A stretch of 14,862 bases of DNA from an uncultured Lachnospiraceae bacterium (GCA_910577065.1 CAJTLD010000068.1:1-14862), one strand, 5' to 3'. Counted from the first letter of the stretch, positions 1 through 7,660 are shown. Numbers and translations are program-made. The notes: generated by a model not told the origin, from the letters alone.

Positions 1-1
1 T

Positions 2-637
2 CTTTCGGCAGGGGAGTTTGTTTGCGCCGGGATGGCGCGGGAAGGGCTTTTGGGGCGGCTGTTTTATGCGGCGGGAATAAATGAAGCGGTTTTAGCGCGT
101 ATCAGCGGAAAATCCTACACGCAGAATGAAACGGTTTTGCCCTCGGATTTATCTTACCTGCGGATGCTTTATTATGGGCCGGACGGCAATACTTATCTGG
201 GGGAAATGATAGTCAACCAGGCGATTGAGGCGGATATTCTGGATATTTTCCAAAAGCTTTATGAGAACAGGTATCCGATTGAACGGATGGTTTTGGTGGA
301 CGAGTATGACGCTGACGACGAAGCGTCGATGCAGGCGAACAATACGTCTGCATTTAACTACCGGACAATTGCGGGAAGCAGCAGGCTTTCCAATCACAGC
401 TATGGGCTGGCGGTCGATCTAAATCCCAAATACAATCCATATGTAAAGGAAGCCTCAGACGGAAGCCTGATCTGCCAGCCGCAGGGCAGCGAAGCGTATG
501 CGGACCGCGCCGCTGAATTTGCATACAAGATTGACGAACAGGATTTGGCATACCGGCTGTTTACAGAGGCAGGGTTTACCTGGGGAGGGGACTTTAACAG
601 CGTAAAAGATTACCAGCATTTTGAAATGCCGTACTAA
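2..637 (+). CDS. M15-family zinc D,D-/L,D-carboxypeptidase-like peptidase, 5' end outside window
   Basis: Probable peptidoglycan peptidase of the M15 family (VanY / M15C type), acting on stem peptides outside the membrane. The zinc-site pattern is visible: an SNHSYGLAVD segment and a terminal QHFEMPY segment. Counted from the ATG at 32 these give His122, Asp129 and His196, the expected His/Asp/His zinc ligands. The C-terminal half is a complete catalytic domain ending right after the last ligand, as usual for the family. The frame stays open back to base 2 and the ATG at 32 has no well-placed ribosome site, so the true start, probably with a signal or anchor segment, lies upstream; 211 residues are visible. 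The stop overlaps the ribosome site of the next gene, so the two are likely co-transcribed. The fold is fairly sure; the exact bond cleaved is not. Confidence 0.82.
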   Translation, partial: LSAGEFVCAGMAREGLLGRLFYAAGINEAVLARISGKSYTQNETVLPSDLSYLRMLYYGPDGNTYLGEMIVNQAIEADILDIFQKLYENRYPIERMVLVDEYDADDEASMQANNTSAFNYRTIAGSSRLSNHSYGLAVDLNPKYNPYVKEASDGSLICQPQGSEAYADRAAEFAYKIDEQDLAYRLFTEAGFTWGGDFNSVKDYQHFEMPY

Positions 638-642
638 GGAGG
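636..642 (+). promoter_or_regulatory. Ribosome binding site that fixes the start at 651
   Basis: AAGGAGG lies 8 bases before the ATG at 651 and overlaps the TAA stop of the peptidase gene. It favours 651 over the upstream in-frame TTG at 621, which would sit inside the previous gene. Confidence 0.8.
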
Positions 643-650
643 AAGACAGC

Positions 651-1934
651 ATGGATGTCAACTATGCGTGGTACATATTGGTTTATTCTTTTTTTGGCTG
701 GGTAACCGAGGTTGGATACTGCGCCATTATGAAAAAGCAGTTTCGGAACCGGGGATTTTTGACGGTTCCATTGATCCCTTCTTACGGCGTTTCATTCGGC
801 GTGCTGATTTTGGTGCTGCCGCAGCTTAGCGGGCAGTATGCGCTGCAGTTTCTGGTTACGTTAGCCGTAGTGTCCGTAGTATTAAGGCTGGCGGATGAAT
901 TTACAAACCAGGTCAGCAGAAGCGCAAAATGGGAGAGAGGGTATGAAGGGATTCTTTCGGGAAACAGCCGGGCGGCTTTGACGGGGATTCTCATTTCGTG
1001 TATTTACCTGATGGCGTATTTAACGGTGCATCCGCTTTTGATTGGGGTTACATTGCTTATTCCCGCAATTATAAAAACCGGGGCCGTTCTTGTAATGGCA
1101 GTTCTTTCCGCTATGGATTTTGCTGCTGTTTTTTATGTTTTACGCACCGGAAAAACAGACCGCTACAATAAACGGTTGGAACACAGTAAATGGCAAAAGG
1201 TTGAACGGTGGATTTCGGATTTTATCTGGAACAGGCTGCAGAGGGCATATCCCGGGTTTCGGGAAATGAGCGGAACAGAGCAGGAAAAATGCAGGTTTGC
1301 CCAGGGGCTTTGCCTGGACAAAATGGTCTGGATTTTTTTGTGCTCCGCGCTGCTTGGAGATTTGATTGAAACGGTGTACTGCGGCGTATTTGACGGAAAA
1401 TGGATGAGCCGTTCAAGCGTCCTTTACGGGCCGTTCAGTTTTGTATGGGGCGCGGGGGCGGCGCTTTTAACGGTGGCGTTAAAGCGTCTGGCAGGCAGAA
1501 GCGACCGTTATATTTTTACGGCGGGTTTTGTAATCGGGGGCGTATATGAATATAGCTGCAGCGTGATAACGGAGGTATTGTTCGGGACGGTATTCTGGGA
1601 TTATTCAAAAATGCCGTTAAATATCGGAGGGCGTACGAACGTGCTGTTTTGTTTTTTCTGGGGGACGCTTGCCGTTATCTGGGTCAAGGAGGCTTATCCC
1701 CGCCTGTCGGGACTGATTGAATCGCTGCCTCATTTGGCCGGGAAAGCGCTTACTTGGGCGATGCTGGTATTTATGTTAAGCAATGCGGTTTTGACAGGGG
1801 CAGCTATGGCGCGGTATAAAACCAGAAGCGTGCAGCCCAAAGCGGCAAATCAGTTTGAGGAATTTTTGGATCGGCATTACACGGACGATTTTATGGAAGA
1901 AAGATGGAAGAATATGCGTAAGGCAGGAACGTAG
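651..1934 (+). CDS. CmpB-like putative ABC-transporter membrane protein (PF06541-type) with duplicated domain
   Basis: Multi-pass membrane protein of 427 residues resembling the 'putative ABC-transporter type IV' (CmpB) family. Its real substrate and function are not established. Residues about 5-60 hold the family hallmark: an FFGWVTE helix, then a short loop, then a GFLTVPLIPSYGVSFG segment. A second, diverged copy begins near residue 223 (LLGDLIETVYC followed by SRSSVLYGPFSFVWG), so the protein looks like an internal duplication. A central soluble stretch rich in Arg, Lys and Trp (about 165-220) joins the halves. The C-terminal 40 residues are polar and charged, probably cytoplasmic. It follows the M15 peptidase with no gap, which may point to a cell-envelope role. 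No transport ATPase lies beside it. Confidence 0.75.
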   Translation: MDVNYAWYILVYSFFGWVTEVGYCAIMKKQFRNRGFLTVPLIPSYGVSFGVLILVLPQLSGQYALQFLVTLAVVSVVLRLADEFTNQVSRSAKWERGYEGILSGNSRAALTGILISCIYLMAYLTVHPLLIGVTLLIPAIIKTGAVLVMAVLSAMDFAAVFYVLRTGKTDRYNKRLEHSKWQKVERWISDFIWNRLQRAYPGFREMSGTEQEKCRFAQGLCLDKMVWIFLCSALLGDLIETVYCGVFDGKWMSRSSVLYGPFSFVWGAGAALLTVALKRLAGRSDRYIFTAGFVIGGVYEYSCSVITEVLFGTVFWDYSKMPLNIGGRTNVLFCFFWGTLAVIWVKEAYPRLSGLIESLPHLAGKALTWAMLVFMLSNAVLTGAAMARYKTRSVQPKAANQFEEFLDRHYTDDFMEERWKNMRKAGT

Positions 1935-2004
1935 ATATTGCGTTTGGGCGGCAACCGTTCGCAGCCAATCTAGCAAAAATAGCAGGGAATCGGGCCCCTT
2001 TGCC

Positions 2005-2033
2005 TTGACAAATCCTGTGTTTTCTTGTATGCT
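2005..2033 (+). promoter_or_regulatory. Sigma-A-type promoter of the liv operon
   Basis: TTGACA (2005-2010), a 17-base spacer, then TATGCT (2028-2033). Transcription would start near 2040, leaving an untranslated leader of about 48 bases before livK. The -35 is a perfect consensus. Confidence 0.75.
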
Positions 2034-2040
2034 TGCATAC
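2027..2040 (+). promoter_or_regulatory. Operator-like dyad over the liv -10 element
   Basis: Perfect inverted repeat GTATGC-TT-GCATAC covering the -10 and the predicted start point, where a bound protein would block polymerase. The cognate regulator is unknown and no regulator gene adjoins the operon. Confidence 0.45.
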
Positions 2041-2072
2041 GTGATGAAAAAACAGAACCTATTTTTTGAATG

Positions 2073-2078
2073 AGGAGG
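2073..2078 (+). promoter_or_regulatory. Ribosome binding site that fixes the livK start
   Basis: AGGAGG lies 9 bases before the ATG at 2088. An in-frame ATG at 2070 overlaps this site and has no site of its own. The 2088 start also gives a normal lipoprotein signal peptide. Confidence 0.8.
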
Positions 2079-2087
2079 AACGTGTTT

Positions 2088-3389
2088 ATGAAGTTGAAAA
2101 AAGCATTATGCGCTGCATTAACGGCAGCATTGGCAGTAACCGCTTTTGCAGGCTGCGGCTCCAAGCCGTCCGATCAGGAGAACGCAGGCGGCAGTTCGCC
2201 GGACGCTGCGGCAGGGACGGAAGCGTCCGGAGCAGATACGGCAGGCGGCACCATTAAAATCGGCGGAATCGGGCCTTTGACCGGCGGCGCAGCCGTTTAC
2301 GGGATTGCCGTAAAGAACGGCGCGGAGCTGGCGGTAAAAGAAATCAACGAAGCCGGCGGAATCGGCGGCATGCAGGTGGAAATCAATTACCAGGACGACG
2401 AGCATGACGCGGAGAAAGCGGTCAACGCTTACAATACGTTAAAAGACTGGGGCGCGCAGGCAATCCTTGGCGCGGTTACCTCGGCTCCGTGCGTGGCAGT
2501 CGGCGGCGTGGCGCAGGAAGACAATATTTTTATGCTGACCCCGTCCGGGACGGCAGTTGACTGTGTAAAATACGACAATGCGTTCCGTGTCTGCTTCTCC
2601 GATCCGATGCAGGGCGTGGAATCCGCCAAATACATCGGCGATCACGGCCTGGCAACGAAGGTTGCGGCGATTTATGACAGTTCGGACGTGTATTCCACCG
2701 GAATCTACCAGGCATTTGCACAGGAAGCGGAGAACCAGAATTTTGAAATCGTAGCGGCGGAAGCGTTTACTGCAGAGAGCAAATCCGATTTCTCGGTACA
2801 GCTGCAGAAGGCAAAAGACGCCGGTGCGGAACTGGTATTTTTACCGTTCTATTATTCCGAGGCTTCTTTGGTACTGAAACAGGCGGCCGGCATGGATTAC
2901 AAACCGACCTTCTTCGGATGCGACGGGATGGACGGCATCCTGGCGGTTCAGGGCTTTGACGCGGCGCTTGCCGACAACCTGATTTTCTTAAGCCCGTTTA
3001 CGCCGACCTCGGACGATCCGGCGATTCAGAAGTTCGTAACGGATTACCAGACGGCGTACGGCGAAACGCCGAACCAGTTTGCGGCGGACGCGTACGACGG
3101 CATGTATGCCATCAAAGCGGCAATGGAAGACGGAAACGTGACATCGGATATGTCCCCGTCCGATATCTGCGAGGCAATGAAGGCATCCATGGTAAATATT
3201 ACAATCGACGGCGTAACAGCAAAGAACCTCACCTGGGAGGCAAGCGGAGAGCCGAGCAAAGAGCCTATGGTTGTAAAAATCGCCAACGGCGATTATGCAG
3301 TCGTAGAGGATGATGCGGCAGGCAGCACGGATACCGATACGGACGATGCTGCGGAAAGTGTAAACGGCACGGAAGCAGCGGCAGAGTAA
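2088..3389 (+). CDS. livK: Branched-chain amino-acid-type ABC transporter substrate-binding lipoprotein
   Basis: Extracellular ligand-capture subunit of a LIV/HAAT-type importer, 433 residues, tethered to the outer face of the membrane. The N-terminus is a lipoprotein signal: MKLKK, a hydrophobic Ala-rich core, then lipobox AFAGC with the lipidated Cys at residue 23. A Gly/Ser/Ala-rich linker follows. The mature part begins with IKIGGIGPLTGGAAVYG and continues with DDEHDAEKAVNAYN, both typical of the type I periplasmic-binding (LivJ/LivK) fold. The last 30 or so residues are an acidic Asp/Ala/Thr tail, probably disordered. It is first in the operon and followed by a terminator-like hairpin, as expected when binding protein is needed in excess over permease. 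Ligand identity cannot be read from sequence: leucine/isoleucine/valine, another amino acid or a short amide are all possible. Confidence 0.92.
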   Translation: MKLKKALCAALTAALAVTAFAGCGSKPSDQENAGGSSPDAAAGTEASGADTAGGTIKIGGIGPLTGGAAVYGIAVKNGAELAVKEINEAGGIGGMQVEINYQDDEHDAEKAVNAYNTLKDWGAQAILGAVTSAPCVAVGGVAQEDNIFMLTPSGTAVDCVKYDNAFRVCFSDPMQGVESAKYIGDHGLATKVAAIYDSSDVYSTGIYQAFAQEAENQNFEIVAAEAFTAESKSDFSVQLQKAKDAGAELVFLPFYYSEASLVLKQAAGMDYKPTFFGCDGMDGILAVQGFDAALADNLIFLSPFTPTSDDPAIQKFVTDYQTAYGETPNQFAADAYDGMYAIKAAMEDGNVTSDMSPSDICEAMKASMVNITIDGVTAKNLTWEASGEPSKEPMVVKIANGDYAVVEDDAAGSTDTDTDDAAESVNGTEAAAE

Positions 3390-3399
3390 GATGAGCGGG

Positions 3400-3430
3400 G
3401 GGTTATCTTTTAAGATAACCCTTCTCTTTT
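3400..3430 (+). terminator. Rho-independent terminator / attenuator after livK
   Basis: Stem arms GGGTTATCTT (3400-3409) and AAGATAACCC (3412-3421) are perfectly complementary and are followed by TTCTCTTTT. It lies inside the operon, so it probably stops most but not all transcripts, lowering livHMGF relative to livK. Confidence 0.8.
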
Positions 3431-3468
3431 CATATGACAGGAAGTGAACGGGAAGTTCCTGTCATATG
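3431..3468 (+). repeat. 13-bp perfect inverted repeat between livK and livH
   Basis: Arms CATATGACAGGAA (3431-3443) and TTCCTGTCATATG (3456-3468) enclose a 12-base loop. No T-run follows, so it is not an ordinary terminator. It may protect or cut the mRNA, or be an operator. It starts directly after the T-tract of the preceding terminator. Confidence 0.8.
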
Positions 3469-3523
3469 AAAAACCCTTCGGGCAGCACGTACGCAGCGGA
3501 GGGGAATGAAAAATATACCGGAT

Positions 3524-3529
3524 GGGGGA
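3524..3529 (+). promoter_or_regulatory. Ribosome binding site supporting livH start at 3535
   Basis: GGGGGA lies 5 bases before the ATG at 3535. The other in-frame ATG, at 3466, lies in the arm of the preceding hairpin and has no ribosome site. LivH proteins usually begin close to the first membrane helix, as they would with the 3535 start. Confidence 0.6.
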
Positions 3530-3534
3530 ATAGT

Positions 3535-4419
3535 ATGAGCTTTATATCTTATTTCATTAACGGCATCAGCCTGGGAAGCGTCTATGCGATTATTGCGCTG
3601 GGCTATACGATGGTATACGGAATCGCCAAAATGTTAAACTTTGCGCACGGGGATGTTATCATGATCGGCGCCTATGTCGTAATGGCGTCCGTAAGCGGGG
3701 CGGGGCTGCCGCCGTTTGCGGCGCTTCTGGTTTCCGTTGTTTTTTGTACCGTGCTTGGAATCGTCATTGAAAGCGTGGCGTACCGCCCGCTGTTAAACGC
3801 GGCTTCTTCACTGGCTGTTTTGATTACCGCCATTGGCGTAAGCTATCTGTTACAGAATATTGCGCTCCTTATTTTCGGGGCGAACACAATTTCATTTGCA
3901 TCCATCGTCCCGGTCCCGGCGTTTGCGCTTGCAGGGGGCGCCCTTACGGTTACGGGCGAGGCGATTGTGACGATTGCCTGCTGTATCGTGATTATGATTG
4001 GGCTGACGTTATTTATCAGAAAATCCAAAGCCGGGCAGGCGATGCTTGCCGTTTCGGAGGATAAGGGCGCGGCGCAGTTAATGGGCATCAATGTCAACGG
4101 CACAATCGCCCTGACGTTTGCGATCGGTTCCGCGTTGGCGGCGGTAGCCGGCGTGCTCTTATGCTCGGCGTACCCGACGCTTACGCCGTATACCGGGGCA
4201 ATGCCCGGCATTAAGGCGTTTGTGGCGGCCGTATTCGGCGGGATCGGCTCGATTCCCGGCGCGCTGATCGGCGGCATTCTTTTAGGCGTCATTGAGATTT
4301 TCGGGAAAGCTTATATTTCCTCCCAGATGGCGGACGCCATTGTGTTCGGCGTGCTGATTGTCATACTGCTTGTCAAGCCCGCGGGCATACTCGGCAAAAA
4401 CATTCAGGAGAAAGTGTAG
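3535..4419 (+). CDS. livH: Branched-chain amino-acid ABC transporter permease LivH
   Basis: First inner-membrane channel subunit of the importer, 294 residues, close to the family norm of about 290-308. The opening FINGISLGSVYAIIALGYTMVYG followed by LNFAHGD and MIGAY is the LivH signature. About eight hydrophobic segments can be seen. The cytoplasmic coupling loop that contacts the ATPases is near residues 174-205 (SEDKGAAQLMGIN, then an Ala/Gly-rich helix). The late GGIGSIPGALIGGILLG helix is also characteristic. An upstream in-frame ATG at 3466 would add 23 polar residues and is judged not used. Eight bases separate it from livM. Confidence 0.93.
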   Translation: MSFISYFINGISLGSVYAIIALGYTMVYGIAKMLNFAHGDVIMIGAYVVMASVSGAGLPPFAALLVSVVFCTVLGIVIESVAYRPLLNAASSLAVLITAIGVSYLLQNIALLIFGANTISFASIVPVPAFALAGGALTVTGEAIVTIACCIVIMIGLTLFIRKSKAGQAMLAVSEDKGAAQLMGINVNGTIALTFAIGSALAAVAGVLLCSAYPTLTPYTGAMPGIKAFVAAVFGGIGSIPGALIGGILLGVIEIFGKAYISSQMADAIVFGVLIVILLVKPAGILGKNIQEKV

Positions 4420-4427
4420 GTGGCGGC

Positions 4428-5486
4428 ATGAAGAAAATAAATAAAACGACAAGAAGCAACCTGATTACATACGGCATGGTCATTGCCATGTTTGTTATTA
4501 TGCAGGCGCTTGTTTCTGCGGGGCGTATTTCAAGTCTTCTGCAGGGGCTTTTGGTGCCTTTGTGCGCCTACATTATCCTGGCGGTATCGTTAAACCTGAC
4601 GGTCGGGATTTTGGGGGAATTAAGCCTTGGCCATGCGGGATTTATGTGCGTCGGCGCGTTTACCAGCGCATTTTTTTCCAAATGCATGGCGGAAGCGATT
4701 CCTGCGGCGGGCGTCCGGTATGTCATAGCGCTTTTGATTGGCGCGGCGTCGGCGGGCATATGCGGGATTTTGATCGGGATCCCGGTTCTGCGGCTCAAAG
4801 GGGATTACCTGGCGATTGTCACGCTTGCGTTTGGGGAAATCATTAAAAATATCGTAAATATCCTGTTTATCGGAAGGGATGAAAACGGCTTTCATTTTTC
4901 CACAAAAGACACCCTTTCCCTGGGGCTGTCCATGGACGGGGAAGTGATTGTAAACGGCCCGCAGGGGATTACCGGAACGCCGAAGGATTCGACGTTTGCG
5001 ATAGGCATGGTTTTAATCCTGATTACGCTGTTTATTGTGTTAAACCTGATCCATTCCAGGAGCGGCCGCGCGATTATGGCAATCCGCGACAACCGTATCG
5101 CAGCCGAATCCATCGGGATCAATATTACAAAATACAAGCTGATGGCATTTTCCGTTTCCGCTGCATTAGCAGGCGTGGCGGGCGTTATATATGCGCATAA
5201 CCTGGCGACTTTAACGGCGCAGCCGAAAAACTTCGGCTACAATATGTCCATTATGATCCTGGTATTCGTCGTGCTCGGCGGAATCGGGAATATCCGCGGT
5301 TCCGTGATTGCGGCAATTGTGCTGACGCTTCTGCCGGAACTGTTGCGGGGATTAAGCGACTACCGTATGCTGATTTACGCGGTGGTGCTGATTGCGATGA
5401 TGCTCTTTAACTGGAGTCCGAAGGCAATTGCCTGGCGGGAACAGTACGCCGCTAAATTCAGGCGCAAAAAGCAAAAGGAGGTTTGA
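4428..5486 (+). CDS. livM: Branched-chain amino-acid ABC transporter permease LivM
   Basis: Second channel subunit, pairing with LivH, 352 residues. The hallmark LNLTVGILGELSLGHAGF segment is at about residues 56-73. GIPVLRLKGDYLAIVTLAFGEI and the coupling loop AIRDNRIAAESIGIN (about 218-232) are equally typical. The C-terminal GGIGNIRGSVIAA helix is followed by a basic tail ending KFRRKKQKEV, expected to lie in the cytoplasm. An AGGTGG-like ribosome site precedes the ATG by 4 bases. Only 4 bases separate the stop from the livG start, so the pair is translated from one message. Confidence 0.93.
   Translation: MKKINKTTRSNLITYGMVIAMFVIMQALVSAGRISSLLQGLLVPLCAYIILAVSLNLTVGILGELSLGHAGFMCVGAFTSAFFSKCMAEAIPAAGVRYVIALLIGAASAGICGILIGIPVLRLKGDYLAIVTLAFGEIIKNIVNILFIGRDENGFHFSTKDTLSLGLSMDGEVIVNGPQGITGTPKDSTFAIGMVLILITLFIVLNLIHSRSGRAIMAIRDNRIAAESIGINITKYKLMAFSVSAALAGVAGVIYAHNLATLTAQPKNFGYNMSIMILVFVVLGGIGNIRGSVIAAIVLTLLPELLRGLSDYRMLIYAVVLIAMMLFNWSPKAIAWREQYAAKFRRKKQKEV
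5474..5481 (+). promoter_or_regulatory. Ribosome binding site that fixes the livG start
   Basis: AAAGGAGG lies inside the end of livM, 9 bases before the ATG at 5491. The in-frame ATG at 5428, deep inside livM, is therefore not the start. Confidence 0.85.
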
Positions 5487-5490
5487 TCAC

Positions 5491-6249
5491 ATGGCATTGT
5501 TGGATGTAAAAAACTTAGGGATTTCCTTTGGCGGCCTGCGTGCGGTAAATGAATTTTCTCTGGAAATTGAAAAAGGATGTCTGTATGGCTTAATCGGTCC
5601 GAACGGCGCGGGCAAGACGACGGTATTTAACCTGCTGACGGGCGTCTATCAGCCGAGCGACGGCGTTATTTTGCTGGACGGCGAAAATCTGGTCGGCAAA
5701 AAGACGATTGAGATCAATAAAGCGGGCGTGGCGCGTACCTTCCAGAATATCCGCCTGTTTAAGGAACTGTCCGTGCTCGATAACGTGAAAGCAGGGCTTC
5801 ATAACCATTATCCGTATTCTACATTGGAAGGCATTTTCCGCCTGCCGCGGTATTTTAAGGTGGAAAAAGCCATGGACGAGCGCGCGATGGAACTGCTGTC
5901 CGTGTTTGATCTGGACAAAGAGGCGGCGACGCTTGCTGCGAACCTGCCATACGGCAAGCAGCGCAAGCTTGAAATTACAAGGGCGCTGGCGACAAGGCCG
6001 AAGCTTTTGCTTTTGGATGAGCCTGCGGCGGGGATGAACCCGAATGAGACGAAAGAGCTGATGGAAACCATCCGCTTTGTACGGGATGAATTTGACATGA
6101 CAATCCTTTTGATTGAGCATGACATGAAGCTGGTAAGCGGCATCTGCGAAAAGCTGACCGTATTAAACTTCGGGCAGGTGTTAGCCTGCGGGAACGCGTC
6201 CGACGTACTGAACGACCCGGAAGTCATCAAAGCGTATTTAGGCGAATAG
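5491..6249 (+). CDS. livG: Branched-chain amino-acid ABC transporter ATPase LivG
   Basis: Cytoplasmic ATPase subunit, 252 residues, normal length. Visible motifs in order: Walker A GPNGAGKT (36-43); Q-loop region ARTFQNIRLF; signature LPYGKQ (152-157), which departs from LSGGQ as is usual in LivG; Walker B LLLLDEP (172-178); and the H-loop histidine at about 210 in IEHDM. The LHNHYPYSTLEGIFRLPRYF insertion after the Q-loop is also LivG-like. It pairs with LivF to drive LivHM. The livF start lies 12 bases after the stop. Confidence 0.94.
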   Translation: MALLDVKNLGISFGGLRAVNEFSLEIEKGCLYGLIGPNGAGKTTVFNLLTGVYQPSDGVILLDGENLVGKKTIEINKAGVARTFQNIRLFKELSVLDNVKAGLHNHYPYSTLEGIFRLPRYFKVEKAMDERAMELLSVFDLDKEAATLAANLPYGKQRKLEITRALATRPKLLLLDEPAAGMNPNETKELMETIRFVRDEFDMTILLIEHDMKLVSGICEKLTVLNFGQVLACGNASDVLNDPEVIKAYLGE

Positions 6250-6253
6250 GGGG
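6248..6253 (+). promoter_or_regulatory. Ribosome binding site supporting livF start at 6262
   Basis: AGGGGG lies 8 bases before the ATG at 6262. A GTG at 6256 is too close to this site and the ATG at 6268 is further from it. Confidence 0.6.
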
Positions 6254-6261
6254 TAGTGGAT

Positions 6262-6972
6262 ATGGCTATGCTTGAAGTAAAGGATATGGAAGTATATTAC
6301 GGCATGATCCAGGCGATTAAGGGGATTTCCTTTGAAGTAAACGAAGGGGAGGTTATCGCCTTAATCGGTGCAAACGGCGCGGGCAAGACGACGATTCTGC
6401 ACACGGTGACGGGGCTTTTGTCGCCGAAGCGAGGGACGGTGCTGTTTGAGGGGAAGGACATTACGAAAATCCCCGCGCACAAAATCGTGTCGCTTGGGAT
6501 GGCCCACGTACCGGAAGGACGGCGCGTGTTTGCGGAGCTTTCGGTGTATGAGAACCTGAAAATGGGCGCGTACACCAGAAAAGACAAGGCGGAAATTGAC
6601 GCGACGCTTGCAATGGTGTACGAGCGGTTCCCGCGCCTTGAGGAACGCAAAAACCAGCTTGCCGGGACATTGAGCGGCGGCGAGCAGCAGATGCTTGCAA
6701 TGGGACGAGCGCTGATGTCACATCCGAAAATTATCCTGATGGACGAACCGTCCATGGGACTTTCCCCGATTCTGGTCAACCAGATTTTCGACATTATAGA
6801 GGAAGTCAGCAAGGGCGGCACGACGGTGCTTTTGGTGGAGCAGAATGCAAAGAAAGCGCTTTCGATTGCGGATCGGGCGTATGTGCTTGAGACCGGAACG
6901 ATTGTTTTGGACGGGGACGCGAAGGCTCTTATGGATGACGATTCGATTAAGAAGGCTTATCTTGGAGAATAG
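6262..6972 (+). CDS. livF: Branched-chain amino-acid ABC transporter ATPase LivF
   Basis: Second ATPase subunit, 236 residues, normal length. Walker A GANGAGKT is at 36-43, the signature LSGGEQ at 137-142 and Walker B IILMDEP at 157-163. The segment VPEGRRVFAELSVYENL is a strong LivF marker. The H-loop position reads VEQNA, with Gln in place of His, which is the normal LivF form rather than damage. It forms a heterodimer with LivG. The next gene begins 24 bases after the stop with its own AGGAGG site. Confidence 0.94.
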   Translation: MAMLEVKDMEVYYGMIQAIKGISFEVNEGEVIALIGANGAGKTTILHTVTGLLSPKRGTVLFEGKDITKIPAHKIVSLGMAHVPEGRRVFAELSVYENLKMGAYTRKDKAEIDATLAMVYERFPRLEERKNQLAGTLSGGEQQMLAMGRALMSHPKIILMDEPSMGLSPILVNQIFDIIEEVSKGGTTVLLVEQNAKKALSIADRAYVLETGTIVLDGDAKALMDDDSIKKAYLGE

Positions 6973-6996
6973 ACAGATATTTGCAGGAGGTAGGAT

Positions 6997-7614
6997 ATGG
7001 AGCATGTAGTGGTTACGATTGCGAGGCAGTACGGAAGCGGCGGGCGTACCGTCGGCAAGATGCTGGCTAAGGATATGGGGATTTCTTATTACAGCAGTAA
7101 TCTATTAAAGATGGCGTCGGAAGAGAGCGGGATCAGCGAGCAGATGTTTGCGCAGCTGGATGAAAAGCTAAAGAACAGCCCGTTTTTGCGGATGTCCACG
7201 GATCTTTATACGGGGAATTTGATCCCGCCGGAAAGCAGCGATTTTGTATCGGCGAAGAATCTGTTTAATTACCAGGCGAAGGTGATTAAGCGTCTGGCGG
7301 AGACGGAAAGCTGCGTGATTATCGGGCGTGCGGCAGATTTTGTGTTAAAGGATTACCCGAATGTGGTGAGCGTGTTTGTGCATGGGTCAAAAGAGTTTAA
7401 CCTGGCGCGGGCGATGGAGCAGAACAGTATGACGGAAGCGGAGATGGAGAAGTTTATCGCAAAGACGGATAAGTACCGGGCGGAGTTTTATAAGCATTAT
7501 ACGGGACGGGACTGGACGGATGCGCGGAATTATGATCTTTGCTTAAACAGCAGTAAGCTGGGATTTTTGAAATGTGTGGAAGAGATTAAGGCTTATATTA
7601 AGGTGAGGTTTTAG
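6997..7614 (+). CDS. Cytidylate-kinase-like family protein
   Basis: Predicted cytoplasmic P-loop protein of 205 residues in the cytidylate-kinase-like (Cytidylate_kin2) family. The N-terminus VVTIARQYGSGGRTVGKMLA holds the family's glycine-rich loop (residues 13-16, GSGG). It lacks the Lys of the classical GxxGxGK[ST] nucleotide-binding loop, as is usual in this family, so true CMP kinase activity is not assured. CVIIGRAADFVL (about 107-118) and a basic KTDKYRAEFYKHYTGRDW stretch match the family's second conserved part. AGGAGG lies 6 bases before the ATG, and the gene follows livF by 24 bases with no terminator between, so it appears to be the last gene of the liv message. Its job there is unknown; it may phosphorylate a nucleoside or other small substrate. 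Confidence 0.83.
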   Translation: MEHVVVTIARQYGSGGRTVGKMLAKDMGISYYSSNLLKMASEESGISEQMFAQLDEKLKNSPFLRMSTDLYTGNLIPPESSDFVSAKNLFNYQAKVIKRLAETESCVIIGRAADFVLKDYPNVVSVFVHGSKEFNLARAMEQNSMTEAEMEKFIAKTDKYRAEFYKHYTGRDWTDARNYDLCLNSSKLGFLKCVEEIKAYIKVRF

Positions 7615-7639
7615 CCAGCGGGCACAGCTGATGGTAACG

Positions 7640-7660
7640 CGCCGTTTATGGCGAACTTTT
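7640..7660 (+). terminator. Weak possible terminator after the liv operon
   Basis: CGCC and GGCG arms around a 6-base loop (7640-7653), then AAC and TTTT. The 4-bp stem is short. The palindromic element just downstream could end transcription instead. Confidence 0.3.

Noticed and set aside
1935..2004. Possible terminator after the CmpB-like gene (TTGG...CCAA hairpin near 1943-1968)
   Set aside because: The stem is short and bulged and no T-run follows, so it cannot be called a terminator.
3466..3534. Longer livH start at 3466
   Set aside because: It lies in the arm of a perfect hairpin without a ribosome site and would add polar residues not typical before the first LivH helix.
3506..3538. 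Ten-codon leader ORF ending in an ATGA overlap with the livH start
   Set aside because: The GGAGGGG before it is only about 1 to 3 bases from the ATG, too close for good initiation, and the peptide has no amino-acid run typical of attenuation.
3843..4292. Reverse-strand 149-residue ORF inside livH
   Set aside because: It is an antisense shadow of a strongly supported membrane-protein gene; its Pro/Ala-rich content mirrors livH codons.
5590..6120. Reverse-strand 176-residue ORF inside livG
   Set aside because: It is the antisense of conserved ATPase motifs, with no recognisable domain or ribosome site.
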